Below, one piece after another: positions 47,836-58,314 of a stretch of 64,000 nt of DNA. Under the pieces are notes generated by a model. The model was not told where the DNA came from and searched no databases. It was given only the letters and a program-made list of their open reading frames with translations. Made by a program: the position numbers and the translations under genes. The stretch is from Galeruca laticollis (lineage: Eukaryota; Arthropoda; Insecta; Coleoptera; Chrysomelidae), in contig OY998180.1 of assembly GCA_963921935.1 (NCBI GenBank), forward strand, positions 212,528,744-212,592,743, given 5' to 3'. Numbering within the stretch: the first letter of the stretch is position 1; the number at the start of each line of letters is the position of its first letter.

Positions 47836-48261
47836 TTTGTTTGCCGTTTTAAGCTAGCGTCCAAAACATTTAATGTCCCCAAAACGACTCTAATAAGAAG
47901 ATTGGCTAATGAGAAAGACAGTTTCGAGGGTGATCTATAGGAGGGAGAATACCAACATTTCCAATAGATGTAGAAAGTGAAATTGCTCAGCATATCAATG
48001 ACATGGAGTCGCGCTTTTTGGCTTAACAACTAGCGATTTACGAAAGCTGGTGTATGAGGTTGCCGAAAAAAACCATATTCAACATCGTTTCAATAGAGTT
48101 ACAAAAATGGCAGGATGGAAGTGTATTAGCGGGTTTTTTCACCTTAATTCACGCATTTCTCTAAGAAGCTCTGAAAACACATCCCTAGCCAGGACTCAAG
48201 CATTCAATGAGCCGAACATCTGCGCATGGTTGAAGTTATAGTTAAGCACGAGCTCCTACCG

Positions 48262-48318
<57 letters not shown>

Positions 48319-49510
48319 ATGGATGAGTCTGGATTAACCACAAAAAAGATATGCTTCCAAGGGTCGTAAGCAGGTTGGGGCGCTCAGTAGCGCAAAACGT
48401 GGTCAACACGTAACAGTCGTCTCTTCAATGAATGAAATTGGTACATTTATGCCACACGCTATAATTTTTCCACGACAGAGAATGAAGGATGACTTCTCAA
48501 CCGATCCCCTCCTGGGTGTAAGAAAAAGGATGGGTGACAGGTGAGCTATTTTGTGAATGGTTGAAACATTTTGTTCGATATGCGAAAGCATCTTTGGATA
48601 CTGGTGTTGCTACTGTTAGATGGCCATGGAAGTCACAAAAGTCTTGAAGCGATGGAATTTGCAAAAGAAAATGGTCTGGTAATTTTTTGTTTTCCAGCTC
48701 ATTGCTCACATCATGTCCAGCCTTCAAATGTAGGCTTTTTCCGGCCCTTACAACTATATTACGACTAGGAAATCCAATTGTGGCTGCGACAATGCAATCA
48801 ATTATTTTGCAACTACTGGAATATATCCATTAATTCCAGATTTGTTTGAAGACTAGCACTACTCGCCGTCTTTGACAACAGATAAGGCACTTCAAAATAT
48901 TAGTTATAAAAATGGTAATGATTATTATTTATTTCTTAGTCATATTATAGTTCAACCCGAAACCAGTCTTCAATTAGACCAAATCTCATCGCCAGAACCA
49001 TCGAGATTTTATTCTTTTCAATCCGTATCAATTGATAACCCTGCACCTAAGCCACCTGATACTTTGACATCCTCCAGTCTAGATATTTCTGTAAAATAGA
49101 TTTGCAAAATAACCCTTCAGTTGCAAATGTAGTTGCATTACGAAAAAAAGAAAGGACACGCGGAGAAACTGGTGTGTTAAATTCAACGCCTGACATCGAA
49201 GAGTTGAAAAAAAGAGAGTGAAAAGGCTGAGAAAAATAGGAAGCAATATGCCAGAAAGGTAAAAAGAAAAGTTACTATTGCTAGTGATAGTGACGACAAT
49301 GATGAGGATCAACATATTCTCTGGCAGTATTTAGACAAAGACACAGATGCATCATGCTTATACTGTACTGAGCTATACCTCAAATTCCAGATATAGTGAA
49401 AAGTGGACTAGATGCCAAATTTACAAATCTTGGTGTCTTAATGAATGTGCAGTTGTCAGCAATCAGTGCAAAATTTTCATTAGTTAGTTGTGAAAATATA
49501 GTTTTTAATA
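47836..49510 (+). pseudogene. pogo/Tigger-like transposase with C-terminal PHD-like finger, decayed
   Basis: 47845-47920 encodes the psq-type helix-turn-helix end (ASKTFNVPKTTLIRRLANEK). 48000-48241 reads LRKLVYEVAEKNHIQHRFN, MAGWKCISGFFHLNSRISLR, TSLARTQAFNEPN. A TA microsatellite (48264-48317) then sits where an ENIYN-like stretch is expected, followed by MDESGLTTKK, the first catalytic block. 48571-48768 reads LLLLDGHGSHKSLEAMEFAKE, FCFPAHCSHHVQPSNVGFF; the last catalytic position, normally Asp in QPLDV, is Asn here. The tail to about 49400 is Ser/Pro/Lys-rich and acidic (SDSDDNDED), then CLYCTEL and, shifted, EKWTRCQIYKSW and LNECA, a PHD-like Cys/His finger as found in many insect pogo-like proteins. 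Multiple shifts and stops. Confidence 0.8.
48264..48317. repeat. (TA)n microsatellite inside transposase codons
   Basis: About 54 bp of AT dinucleotides directly between the codons for GIY-like YRN-I and the first catalytic MDESGL block of the pogo-like transposase. Confidence 0.95.
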
Positions 49511-49627
49511 CCTGATTTGAAAACTTATTATTCGTTTTTTGGACAAATAAATGAGAACACCAATTATAAATATTACTGTTTCAAATGAAACTTACTGTTT
49601 CTAGATAATTCCACAATATATTGAAAA

Positions 49628-49704
49628 AAATGTTGAAAATTCTAAGAAATTTGACAATTGTTTCGATATTAAATATCATCGTCAGAATGACAGAAGTTAC
49701 ATTT
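49628..49704 (-). ncRNA. Hammerhead-type ribozyme motif in PLE 3' region
   Basis: Minus strand, just after the PLE stop codon region. Core CTGACGA (49679-49685), stem II GATATT/AATATC, then GAA, stem III ACA/TGT with a two-base loop, and the cleavage-site C (complement of 49653). Stem I pairs TTCT with AGAA and AAATGT with ACATTT on either side of internal loops. All canonical core bases are present; the one deviation is an extra U between the core and stem II. Minimal stem III hammerheads occur in PLEs and are thought to act best as dimers. Activity is not shown by sequence alone. Confidence 0.7.
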
Positions 49705-49946
49705 CATTTCATGTCTACCTGATGTTTAATAATTAATTTTAGCTAGACTAAGAAGTGATCTACCTTGTGATTGACTTAATATATGTTAATAGAAAAAAGG
49801 AGAAGATATGATATTACAAATATTAAAGCTTAGATATTATTAGCCCTATGGGAATATCCTGGATATCTTTTTTCCAACTAAGATCAGTATAAATGTGCAA
49901 TGCTATAGAAAACCAGGAACACTATATCTGCTGATCTTTACAATTA

Positions 49947-52320
49947 TCACTTAAGAAGACAGTTTAAAAGTGGAAAACTCCCTAGATTTATCTGTTCTTT
50001 TACAACTTGATATTGTGGTTTTCTTAAGTGTCTTCTAATTTCTAATTTTTCAAGGAAATGCAGCTCTTGTTTCTTATCACAAATATGTAGTACTTCAAGT
50101 TCTGTGTTAGGTGTTAATGAATGTTTGGTGTCAAGTAGATGTTTTGCGTAGTGAGATTCATCTGGTTGTTTTAATCTGTATGCTCGTAAATGTTCACTGT
50201 ATCTGATTTCAAAATTTCTAAGGGGTTGACCCAAATAGACAGCATTACATTCTGGACATTTTAGTTTATACATAGCAGGCTTATTTAATGGGGATATTTT
50301 TATTTTCACATTTAACAATTTTATACTCGCATTACTTTCTGTTTTAAAAGAAATTGTTGTATTTGTAGCTGTAGATATTATCTTTGAAATATTATTAGAA
50401 ATATTTCCTGCATATGTGATGGTTTTATAAGTTTTTATTTCATCAGCTTGTTTAGGAAATATTAGTTGTAATGCCACTTTTTCCTCTTTTTTATTAATTA
50501 GCTTATTTATCATATGTAATGGATAACCGTTAGATGCTGCTATTTGTCTAATTGTTTTAATCTCTCTATCAAAATTACATTTGTTCATAGGAACTGAAAA
50601 AGCTCTATGTATCATTGAATTATATGCCGCTAGTCTGTGTGAGACAGGGTGATTAGAATTGAATGGAATTGTCACATCAGTCTGTGTTGGTTTTCGGTAA
50701 ATTGAATAATCAAGTACATTATTAACTCTTTGAATTCTTAAATCAAGAAAATTGATTGAGTTATTTTCTTTAACTTCTAATGTAAATTTAATTTTTGGGT
50801 GTAAATTATTAATATGGTTGGAAAATACATCTAGTTGTCGCTCACTACCTATAAAACATGCTAATATGTCATCTACATATCTATACCAAAATAAGACATG
50901 TTTTGAAATATTACTTTCAAAGATTTTTCTTTCTAAATTGTCCATAAAAATGTTTGCCAAAATTGGTGATATTCCCATTGGTAAATCTTCATATTGAATA
51001 TATATCTTATTGTCAAAAGTGGAGTAATTCTTATTAATACATACATCAAATAAATTAAGTATATCTGAAATTATTCCTGGATTAATATTTTTATTTTCTA
51101 GTAATTTTCTTACAAATGTTAGACATTCTTTAGGGGGAATTTTAGTGAACACAATGGTAACATCAAATGAAATGAGTTTAGAGTTATCTTACAATTTGAA
51201 TGCTTTCAACTTTTTGATTAGTTCTATTGAATTTCTAATTGAGTACTGAGATTCATATCCGTAACTATTAAGTATATTGTAAGTTTTTTTGCTAATATAT
51301 TATTAGGAGTATTAACATAAGAAACTACAGGTCTAATTGGTTTCGTTATTTTATGTAATTTAACGGTTCCATATAATTGTGGAGGATGAGGATTCTTATT
51401 TACGATGGACTTCTTTTCGTCATCACTTAAGAGATAATTTGAATTGTTAACAATACCTCTTACATTATTAGAAAACTCTTTTATTGGGTCTGCTCTAAGA
51501 ACTTGCTAGATTCTATAAAGTTATATATTTTTGAATTATAATCTTTAGTTATCAATATGTCGGCGGCGTACCTCTTGTCAGATTTTGTAATTGTTAAGTT
51601 ACTATTTCTACTTTCTTTTTGATAAAATTTAAAACTGTAATGGCATTTTTTGTTTGGCCTTTAACATTTAGCGGTTCCATATTTTTGATTAAATTGACAA
51701 TTTTTAATTTCTCATAACGACAATTATTTGAATTAGATTTTAAAGCTATTTATGATTCTGTAGGTATTATTTGTTTAATATTATTCGTAAATTTTGTTGG
51801 TATGCTGTACTTTAAACCTTTATTTAAAAATTCCATTTCACTATCTGTTAAATTAGTGTCTGAAAAGTTTTCAAATCGTGGTGCAAAATGTGTTGTTACA
51901 GTTTCATGATGTTTAGAGTATTGAATTCTATGTTGTGTGTGTAAAAGTTTCTGTAGTTTTGGAACTTGTTTCTTAAATTTCTTTTGCTTCATCGTGCTGA
52001 CACTTTCTCTGATTTCGTCATCTAAACGATCGAATTCTACAGTACGTGACTTCAGAATGTAAAACTTTTATGTAGGTGTCTAAGGAGTCTGTTATTTTAA
52101 ACCATTTTTTACATTCTTCTTTAAGTCATACTCGTTGAGCACATTTTATAGCTTTTTGTGCTTGAGGTCTTTTAGTATGGCATTTTATATAGAATTTGGT
52201 ATTACCTCTTTTCTAAGGCATTCTTGGATAAACCAAATGATTTGTGATGCTTTGTAACGTTTTTGTAGTAACTTCTGGTACAGTCGGGTCAAATCTTCTC
52301 TCGAAGATTTTTTAATGAAA
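49947..52320 (-). pseudogene. PLE reverse transcriptase with GIY-YIG endonuclease
   Basis: The main open frame is 51152-49947 (401 codons). It holds LPMGISPILANIFMDNLE, then FWYRYVDDILACF with both catalytic Asp, INFLDLRI, then YSIYRKPTQTDVTI. After a linker come YKLKCPECNAVYLGQ (the GIY-YIG first strands with a CxxC) and RNFEIRYSEHLRAYR, then HxxxxxH-like SHYAKHLLDTKHS and a C-terminal LHFLEKLEIRRHLR. Upstream, 51992-51750 holds the N-terminal domain (FENFSDTNLTDSEMEFLNKGL), and in-between sequence (51160-51740) is PLE-like in broken frames (ILTKDYNSKIYNFI-type, NDEKKSIVNKNPHP). PLEs prime reverse transcription at telomeres or nicks. This copy is inactivated in the N-terminal third, while RT and endonuclease remain open. 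Confidence 0.85.
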
Positions 52321-52343
52321 TTAACTGTCTCGATCCTTACTTA

Positions 52344-53190
52344 CAATGATTGCCACAGACATGTTTTTATAAAATAACTCGCCAAAAAAAGTATTACCAA
52401 CAGGTAAAATCCTTGGTGGGCCAACAATGTCTGGATATCAGATATACCTCAAACAAATGAAGTGTCTAAAAGTTCTAAGCCACTTCCCGTATCAATTATT
52501 TTGAATTTTAGGTTAAAATTGATTTATACTTCATAAAGAGTAAGTACATTTTCATAATTTTATTTAAATAATAGCACTTACATCGCTTCATTCCTTTTTA
52601 GTGTCTAATACTGTCAGCAGTGATGATTTCACTACAAATTTTCCAGAAATTAAAGAGTTAGCAATTCAATATATGTTGTTTTGTTTTTTATTTGATAGTC
52701 GTAGAAATAGTATAGTCTAAAACATGGGTGGAATTCAAAATTCTACACTCGCCTACGACTTGGGAAACAAATATTTCAACTTTTGTAGAATTTTGCTTGA
52801 TCTAGAATATACTATTAAATGTGGGTTTCAAAAATCTCACTGAATACCAAACAACTTTCAATTGTGAGCAATGAGACTGCATAAACTACCCAGAAACAAT
52901 CAAATCCAATATAAAGCCACAATAAAAGGAATGGACGGAATTCATTTTCCAATATGATCTTTTATTCCCATTGTATGAGACAAGCCATTATATTAAAATG
53001 TATTGCATTCATCTTCACAAGAATGTGTCTTTCAGTGAATATTTTGCGGTAGGAAACACAAAACTTCATTTAAGAAATTGTGCTAGTAATGCAATGAGAA
53101 ATGCAGAACGCGAAAAATAACAGAATAAACTCTAAAAGTCGCCTATTAACAAAAATAAACATGAGAAATATTTTGCTTAAAAAATATTTT
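52344..53190. other. Non-coding
   Basis: AT-rich spacer, nothing recognised. Confidence 0.45.
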
Positions 53191-53199
53191 TTATTACTA

Positions 53200-53454
53200 C
53201 TTTGTGAAATTTGCTCATTACACTGAAGTTATTGAGAATGGAATTAGTCATGAAAAGGCCACAAAGGAACTTGAGTCGTCGATAGATAGAATTATTACCT
53301 GGAACACAGAATTAGTAACATTTAGGCTCTTTAGACAACTTTTGTGAAACACACTGAAACACTTTGTGCATACATAATGCACAAAAGGTTTAAGTTTGCA
53401 GCATTTGTAATTCATTTTCGGGAGCGGATTAAAAACACGTCTTGCTCGTACCAC
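53200..53454 (-). pseudogene. Cys/His-rich (PHD-like) fragment, possibly LINE ORF1 N-terminus
   Basis: The minus-strand frame reads YKCCKLKPFVHYVCTKCF, then SVFHKSC. The C-C, H, C-x2-C, H-x3-C order suggests a zinc-binding finger of the PHD/ZnF type that begins ORF1 of some CR1-group LINEs. Surrounding codons are not recognisable. It might belong to the same broad family as the ORF1 at 57 kb, whose N-terminal finger is missing. Confidence 0.4.
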
Positions 53455-53574
53455 TTCACTTTAATGCAAAAAATCCAAAAGAACCACTTGATAATTATGT
53501 CGGTTATGTTATCATTAGGTATGATATCACTTAAAGAAAACAAAAGAAACGAAAATACAACAGTGTAACGCGAA

Positions 53575-53850
53575 AAATCGCCCACCCAGACCATTTCGAT
53601 GAGGAGCGAGTCAGTTCTCCATGGGTCGTCGAAGCGAACGCTGGCTAGTGATATTTAAAATTTTTGTGTACTCTGGTAGCCTCGCCAAGATATTTAAAAT
53701 TTCACCAACGACGTGGGTATTTCGATTGACGGCCATGACATAAGAACTTGGTTTTATGAATTTTATCCGGTGATTGAGGAGTACAAAATCAGCCAGACCA
53801 CTCACCTGAACCAGTAACCATGAGGGCTGGAACATTTTGAAGCGTCGACT
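53575..53850 (-). other. GC-richer block with a 74-codon frame, unidentified
   Basis: The base composition stands out from its AT-rich surroundings. The minus-strand frame 53835-53611 (FQPSWLLVQVSGLADFVLL and on, ending RRPMEN) matches no family that I know. An AGGTGAGT splice-donor-like site lies near 53804-53811. On the plus strand the block starts TGTAACG, as some LTRs do, but no matching end or target duplication was found. Confidence 0.3.
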
Positions 53851-56800
53851 TCGATTGCTGTTCTGAGAAAGGAGAATAACTCGTAACAGTCATTTTCCTT
53901 ATTAATTTTATACATTTTCCATTCATCATTAACAGTCAAAATTTCACCAAATTTTTTATGTATATGGTTTTTTTCTATTTCAATGCGGTAATTAATTATT
54001 TTTTTACTTTTCGTGTATAAAATTTTGAAATATTCTTTTTAAATATTGAATTGTTGGCTCTGAACGCTAAGTATACCACGGTACGTACCTGGGTGCTGCG
54101 CTATTTAGATATTTTTCTGACTTTGACAATTTTTTTATGTAACTAATTTCGCTCTGTGCATAATTTCAATTTTTTTAACATTGTTAAGCTCGCCTGCGTA
54201 TTTAATTTTATGCTTATGCATTTATATATATTTATACTCATATAGATTGCGGAAGTGTGAACCCATGTAACTAATGCAATTGTAGTTCTGGTGTATTTGA
54301 AAAAAAGTGTTATTCTTTTTTTGTTGTAAACTTTGTAATAATCACATTTTGAAAAGAGACATATGGTTCAAAGAGATTATTAAACTTCAATCAGGGGATA
54401 TTTGCTGACTTTTATTTTAATGATAACTTTCCAATCAGTTTAACCTTTCGGAGTATGTAATTAGTGCTGTTAACCCACTGAGGAGTTGTGGGCTAACTTA
54501 GGAAGTCTTGGGTGCTTGCCAAAACTTCTCTGGCGCCCTTTTGAAAACTTATTAAATTTTTTTGAAGAACCCACCCCTTCTTCGACTCGAATCTAGTCGA
54601 CTGGCGATCACGGTTTGTACTACTGGTTATAACAGTTTGATTAATAAAAAAATATTGTTACTAATTACAATTTTTTCAAGCAACTATAAAAAAATTAAAA
54701 CCAGAAATAATATACATAATTAACTTAAATTCCAATATATAATAGTTCTCATAACTCTATAATAACACACACCCTCACACACAATGAATATGAATAAATA
54801 TGCATAATTATGGGAACCATGACGTCACCGTTACTTGTAATCAATCCCAGCTCTAACCTTCTCCAAGGTTGAACGAAAGGATACGAGAGCATACGAACTA
54901 TGTTCGATGATTTAAAATATTGAATTCGTTAGGAATATAATAAATTATAGCGTTAATAAATCTGTGGATTGGTTATATCTAATTATACAAAAAAAAATAT
55001 TTATTATTAGTAATCAAATATATAAAATTATGATAGGTATAATTTTAATTATCTCACAACTCTACAGACAAAATTCTTAAGTCTATTGCAATAATTAAAA
55101 CGTCTTTATCTTCTTTTTAAATTGGTTCAATTGGAAAGTTTTTCTTTTATAGTTGTTTACAACAAATCAAGATAATGTTCAATATAAGATATGGTTTCCG
55201 CTACCATTAGCGTCTGGTTATCTTTTGATTGAAATAAAAAAGGTAATATAAGCTGTCTTACCGAGTTCTTGTAGAATAAACTGTGTGGGGTATACTTCTT
55301 TCCGATCTTTTATAGTTTTAAACACTTATTTTTCTTTTTTTACACTAATTTTTAATTTTGTGTTTAAAATTCACCTACTTTCTTCTCGGCTGCTCATTTT
55401 CGACTCCCCGCTTGTTGATGATCAACAACTTTCTTTTTTTTATAATGTTCACTTGTTTTTCAAAAAAAAAACAATAATTTGTTACCAAACTATTCATCCA
55501 AGCTCGGATTTATTTCACTTAATATCACTCCGTTCGAATATTTCCCCGTCGGTATATCGCTGTCACTTTTCTACACTTAACCTAAATATCGATAGACATG
55601 ACAATTCTTTTCTTTAAAATATCATTCATAAGTTTTTTATGGTTTTATATACGGGGATCATCTAAACTAAACGTTCAATAAATTAGTTTATATGGATTTG
55701 ATAAATTATATACATATACGGGGTTCATCTATATTAAGTTTTCAGTAAATAATTTTTATATGAGTTTGATATCGTATACAGGATTTTGTCTAAATTAAGT
55801 CTTTGTTTTTGGATTTGATACTTCCAAATAAATTATATTTTAATAAATGACCCTTATTATTGCTATCCAATACAGAATTCTGTATTGATAGCTACGTTTA
55901 TTGATACACCTATTTAAAATGTTTATATATGTCATGAATACTATTATTTTATGAAACTTGACGTTTATTTTTTTTCTCTCATATATATACAAACAATTTT
56001 ATGTATATATTTACAATATTAATAATACTTATAACTAAATTACTAACTACCGAGTGAAGCGCGGTACGAAAAGTATTTCCATAAAAGTAAAATAATTGTG
56101 AATTGACACCCTAATTGTTTATCCCCATTTTCTATATGTTCAATGACAAGCCGCGATGCCTCGGCGTTTCCAAGTAGTATATGGGCCCCATACTATTGCA
56201 TCAAACTAATCTGCAGCTTATAAGAAGCCCAAGATGTAGATGCTTCATTTCCAGAAATCATATGAAAGCTGTTCCTAAAAATATCTTATCTATAATCATG
56301 CACCCCTTCCAATAAAACACATTGTAAGTTGAAAAACCCCACAATTCACTAATATTCCTTTATAAAAATACATTCATATTAAAAAGATGTCTGGCAATTA
56401 CCCAACGTGTCGAGTAAATTTGTAGCATAATAACAAGATTGAATTTAATATAAAAGGGGATACAAAGTGGTTGGGACTAGCTCGCAGGGTTTCACTTAAA
56501 ATGCAAATTATGCACACTCAAGTTACAACTCAAAATTATATCTCTACACATAATATCATCCATTATTCTCGTCTTTCGATATTATCTCTTACCTAATAGC
56601 CGTAAATGCTTGTGAATATAATGAAAATTGTCTTCGGTACTAAATAGTTATGACAATTGGAGAAAATAGGCTGGTTACAAGAATAAACAGTCATTACATC
56701 GCAAATAAATTCATACAATAGCTAGGAGTAAAAAGTAAGTTTCATATGAATATTCTGAAATTAATTCGAGTTTTTTTATTGATGTTAGTATTTCATCAAA

Positions 56801-57000
56801 CAGTATGGACATTGGTACATATTTTGCACTAATACTATCGCGCAATATCGTTCTGTCGTACGTCTAACTCTCGAGTCTTCTGTCGTTTGAGTTATTGATG
56901 AGCTGGATGACCTCGTCATTCACATGTCGTACAGAAGCAAATTGTAATTGTATCGGCCTTTTTGGATTTTACCCTTAACTCTTTCCTGTGTACTTAAGGA
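53851..57000. other. Non-coding, AT-rich, with one degenerate tandem repeat
   Basis: About 3.1 kb without a recognisable gene. The 110-codon frame at 55285-55617 is a Phe/Ser-rich low-complexity translation of T-rich DNA. The tandem repeat is listed separately. Confidence 0.45.
55643..55850. repeat. Degenerate ~60-67-bp tandem repeat, three units
   Basis: ATACGGGG-TCATCTA motifs at 55651 and 55718, and a diverged ACAGGATTTTGTCTA at about 55778, each followed by a TAAGT/TAAAC box, an A/T run and GGATTTGATA or GAGTTTGATA. Confidence 0.5.
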
Positions 57001-57051
57001 AACTTTCTCGAATATACGTTCATAGCTAAGTATTTCTCTACATCACAGGAT

Positions 57052-58314
57052 ATGAAGAAAAAGGTGAAATTTGTTAAAGACAATAAAATAATCTGCTGCC
57101 AAGAAGAGAGTTTCACGGCTGAACACGAAGAAGAAACCAGCCTATTAGAAAAAACAATAAACGAACTTGCGGAAGATGGATTTTTGAAAGAAAAGTTCAT
57201 TCAAAAATTGAAAGATGAAAACCAAACTACAATACACCAGGCATTAGAATCTGAGAAAGAAATAAAATCACTCATAGAGAAGCAAAAAAAACTTATTGAA
57301 GAAATGGAATGTAAAATTAATGAGTTGAAGAAAGAAGTAGCAGAAAAAGTAGTCGCTGTAAAAACCATGGAAACCCAAACATGCATTTATCATATGAATC
57401 ACCAGTCTACAATAACTGATATCCCTTTCAACAGTGGCGTAGACATCGAAGAGACAAAGGATATACAGAAAAAGATCAGTGGAGAAAATGAAATGAAGAA
57501 AAAAGTGCAACTGGACGGAAAATCTGTAAGGTTGCCTGAAAATGACATTCAAACAAAAAGAAGAGTCAATAGATGCCGCCAGTGTAAAAATAAGAAAAAC
57601 TCCATCAAAAATGAAGTAAAAAGAAAAGTCAGTGAAGGATTCGTGGAAGAGATAATCAACCAAGATGCAACCCTTTATGATGAAATTCGTGAATTGGAAC
57701 AGCAGGATTGTATGGAGGAGCCCTTGGAAAATATTGATAGTAGTCCAGTTGTAATAAATGAGCAGGTAAAAGACGCATCAAAAATCCTTATTTTAGGTGA
57801 TCAATATGCGACAAGCTTCTCAAAGGTAGTTAAAAAGACTTTAAATAAACTAAACAGTAGTGTGATGGAAATCATCAAGCCAGACACTGAATTATCAGAC
57901 TTGACATGCAATATTTTTGATTACAGTTTGAGCTATGGTCAGAATGATTATGTTATAGTGATGTTCACTACCAAGAATATAAGTAATACTAAAACATTGA
58001 ATTCCGCTCTGAAAAATATTTTGTTGATAGGTAAAACTACTAACTTAATAATAATATCAGAATGTAACACTCCAATTGATCGCATTATAAATCATAAAAT
58101 ACGTAATGCTGTAAACCATACCTGTCGATTCGTGAGAAATTGTTCTATTATATTTCTTGTTGATAAAAACCACCAAGGTAGTAAATTTGATATTTGTATT
58201 CAACTTGAACATGGTTTATCAGGCCCAAGGCATAAAAATGTTGTTCTCACAACAATACAAACAATTGAAGATGCACATTTTCAGGCTTTATGCACCAAGG
58301 AAATAATGATATAA
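57052..58314 (+). CDS. CR1-group LINE ORF1: coiled coil plus SGNH/esterase-like domain
   Basis: Open for 420 codons. Residues about 25-105 are Glu/Lys-rich with heptad character (EKTINELAEDGFLKEKFIQK, KEIKSLIEKQKKLIEE), a coiled coil. Residues 150-210 are basic with a CRQCKNKK. From about residue 244 ILILGDQYATSF and VIVMFTTKN, then LIIISECN, fit the strand pattern of the SGNH/esterase domain found in ORF1 of CR1-group LINEs, although the usual GDS Ser is replaced (GDQ). In such elements ORF1 binds RNA and aids retrotransposition. A PHD-like finger normally precedes this; here codons before the ATG (NKIICC follows it) look like its decayed end, so the ATG is only the first available start. 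The ORF2 start overlaps its last 25 bases. Confidence 0.7.
   Translation: MKKKVKFVKDNKIICCQEESFTAEHEEETSLLEKTINELAEDGFLKEKFIQKLKDENQTTIHQALESEKEIKSLIEKQKKLIEEMECKINELKKEVAEKVVAVKTMETQTCIYHMNHQSTITDIPFNSGVDIEETKDIQKKISGENEMKKKVQLDGKSVRLPENDIQTKRRVNRCRQCKNKKNSIKNEVKRKVSEGFVEEIINQDATLYDEIRELEQQDCMEEPLENIDSSPVVINEQVKDASKILILGDQYATSFSKVVKKTLNKLNSSVMEIIKPDTELSDLTCNIFDYSLSYGQNDYVIVMFTTKNISNTKTLNSALKNILLIGKTTNLIIISECNTPIDRIINHKIRNAVNHTCRFVRNCSIIFLVDKNHQGSKFDICIQLEHGLSGPRHKNVVLTTIQTIEDAHFQALCTKEIMI

Larger units (their letters stand above)
49572..52343 (-). mobile_element. Penelope-like element, nearly full coding length
   Basis: Minus-strand PLE. The 5' side starts near 52343 with the boundary segment (AAGTAAGGATCGAGACAG) that also ends the PLE copy at 3.27 kb and borders the 13.8-kb insertion. 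Coding spans about 52320-49947 (2.37 kb), the size expected for a full PLE protein. The 3' region to about 49572 holds a hammerhead ribozyme motif and the ATTGTGGAATTATCTAG terminal sequence. A complete upstream long-terminal copy is not seen, so the 5' end is truncated or partial. Confidence 0.8.

Noticed and set aside
55285..55617. 110-codon Phe/Ser-rich frame
   Set aside because: Reads through T-rich low-complexity DNA; no domain or conserved motif.
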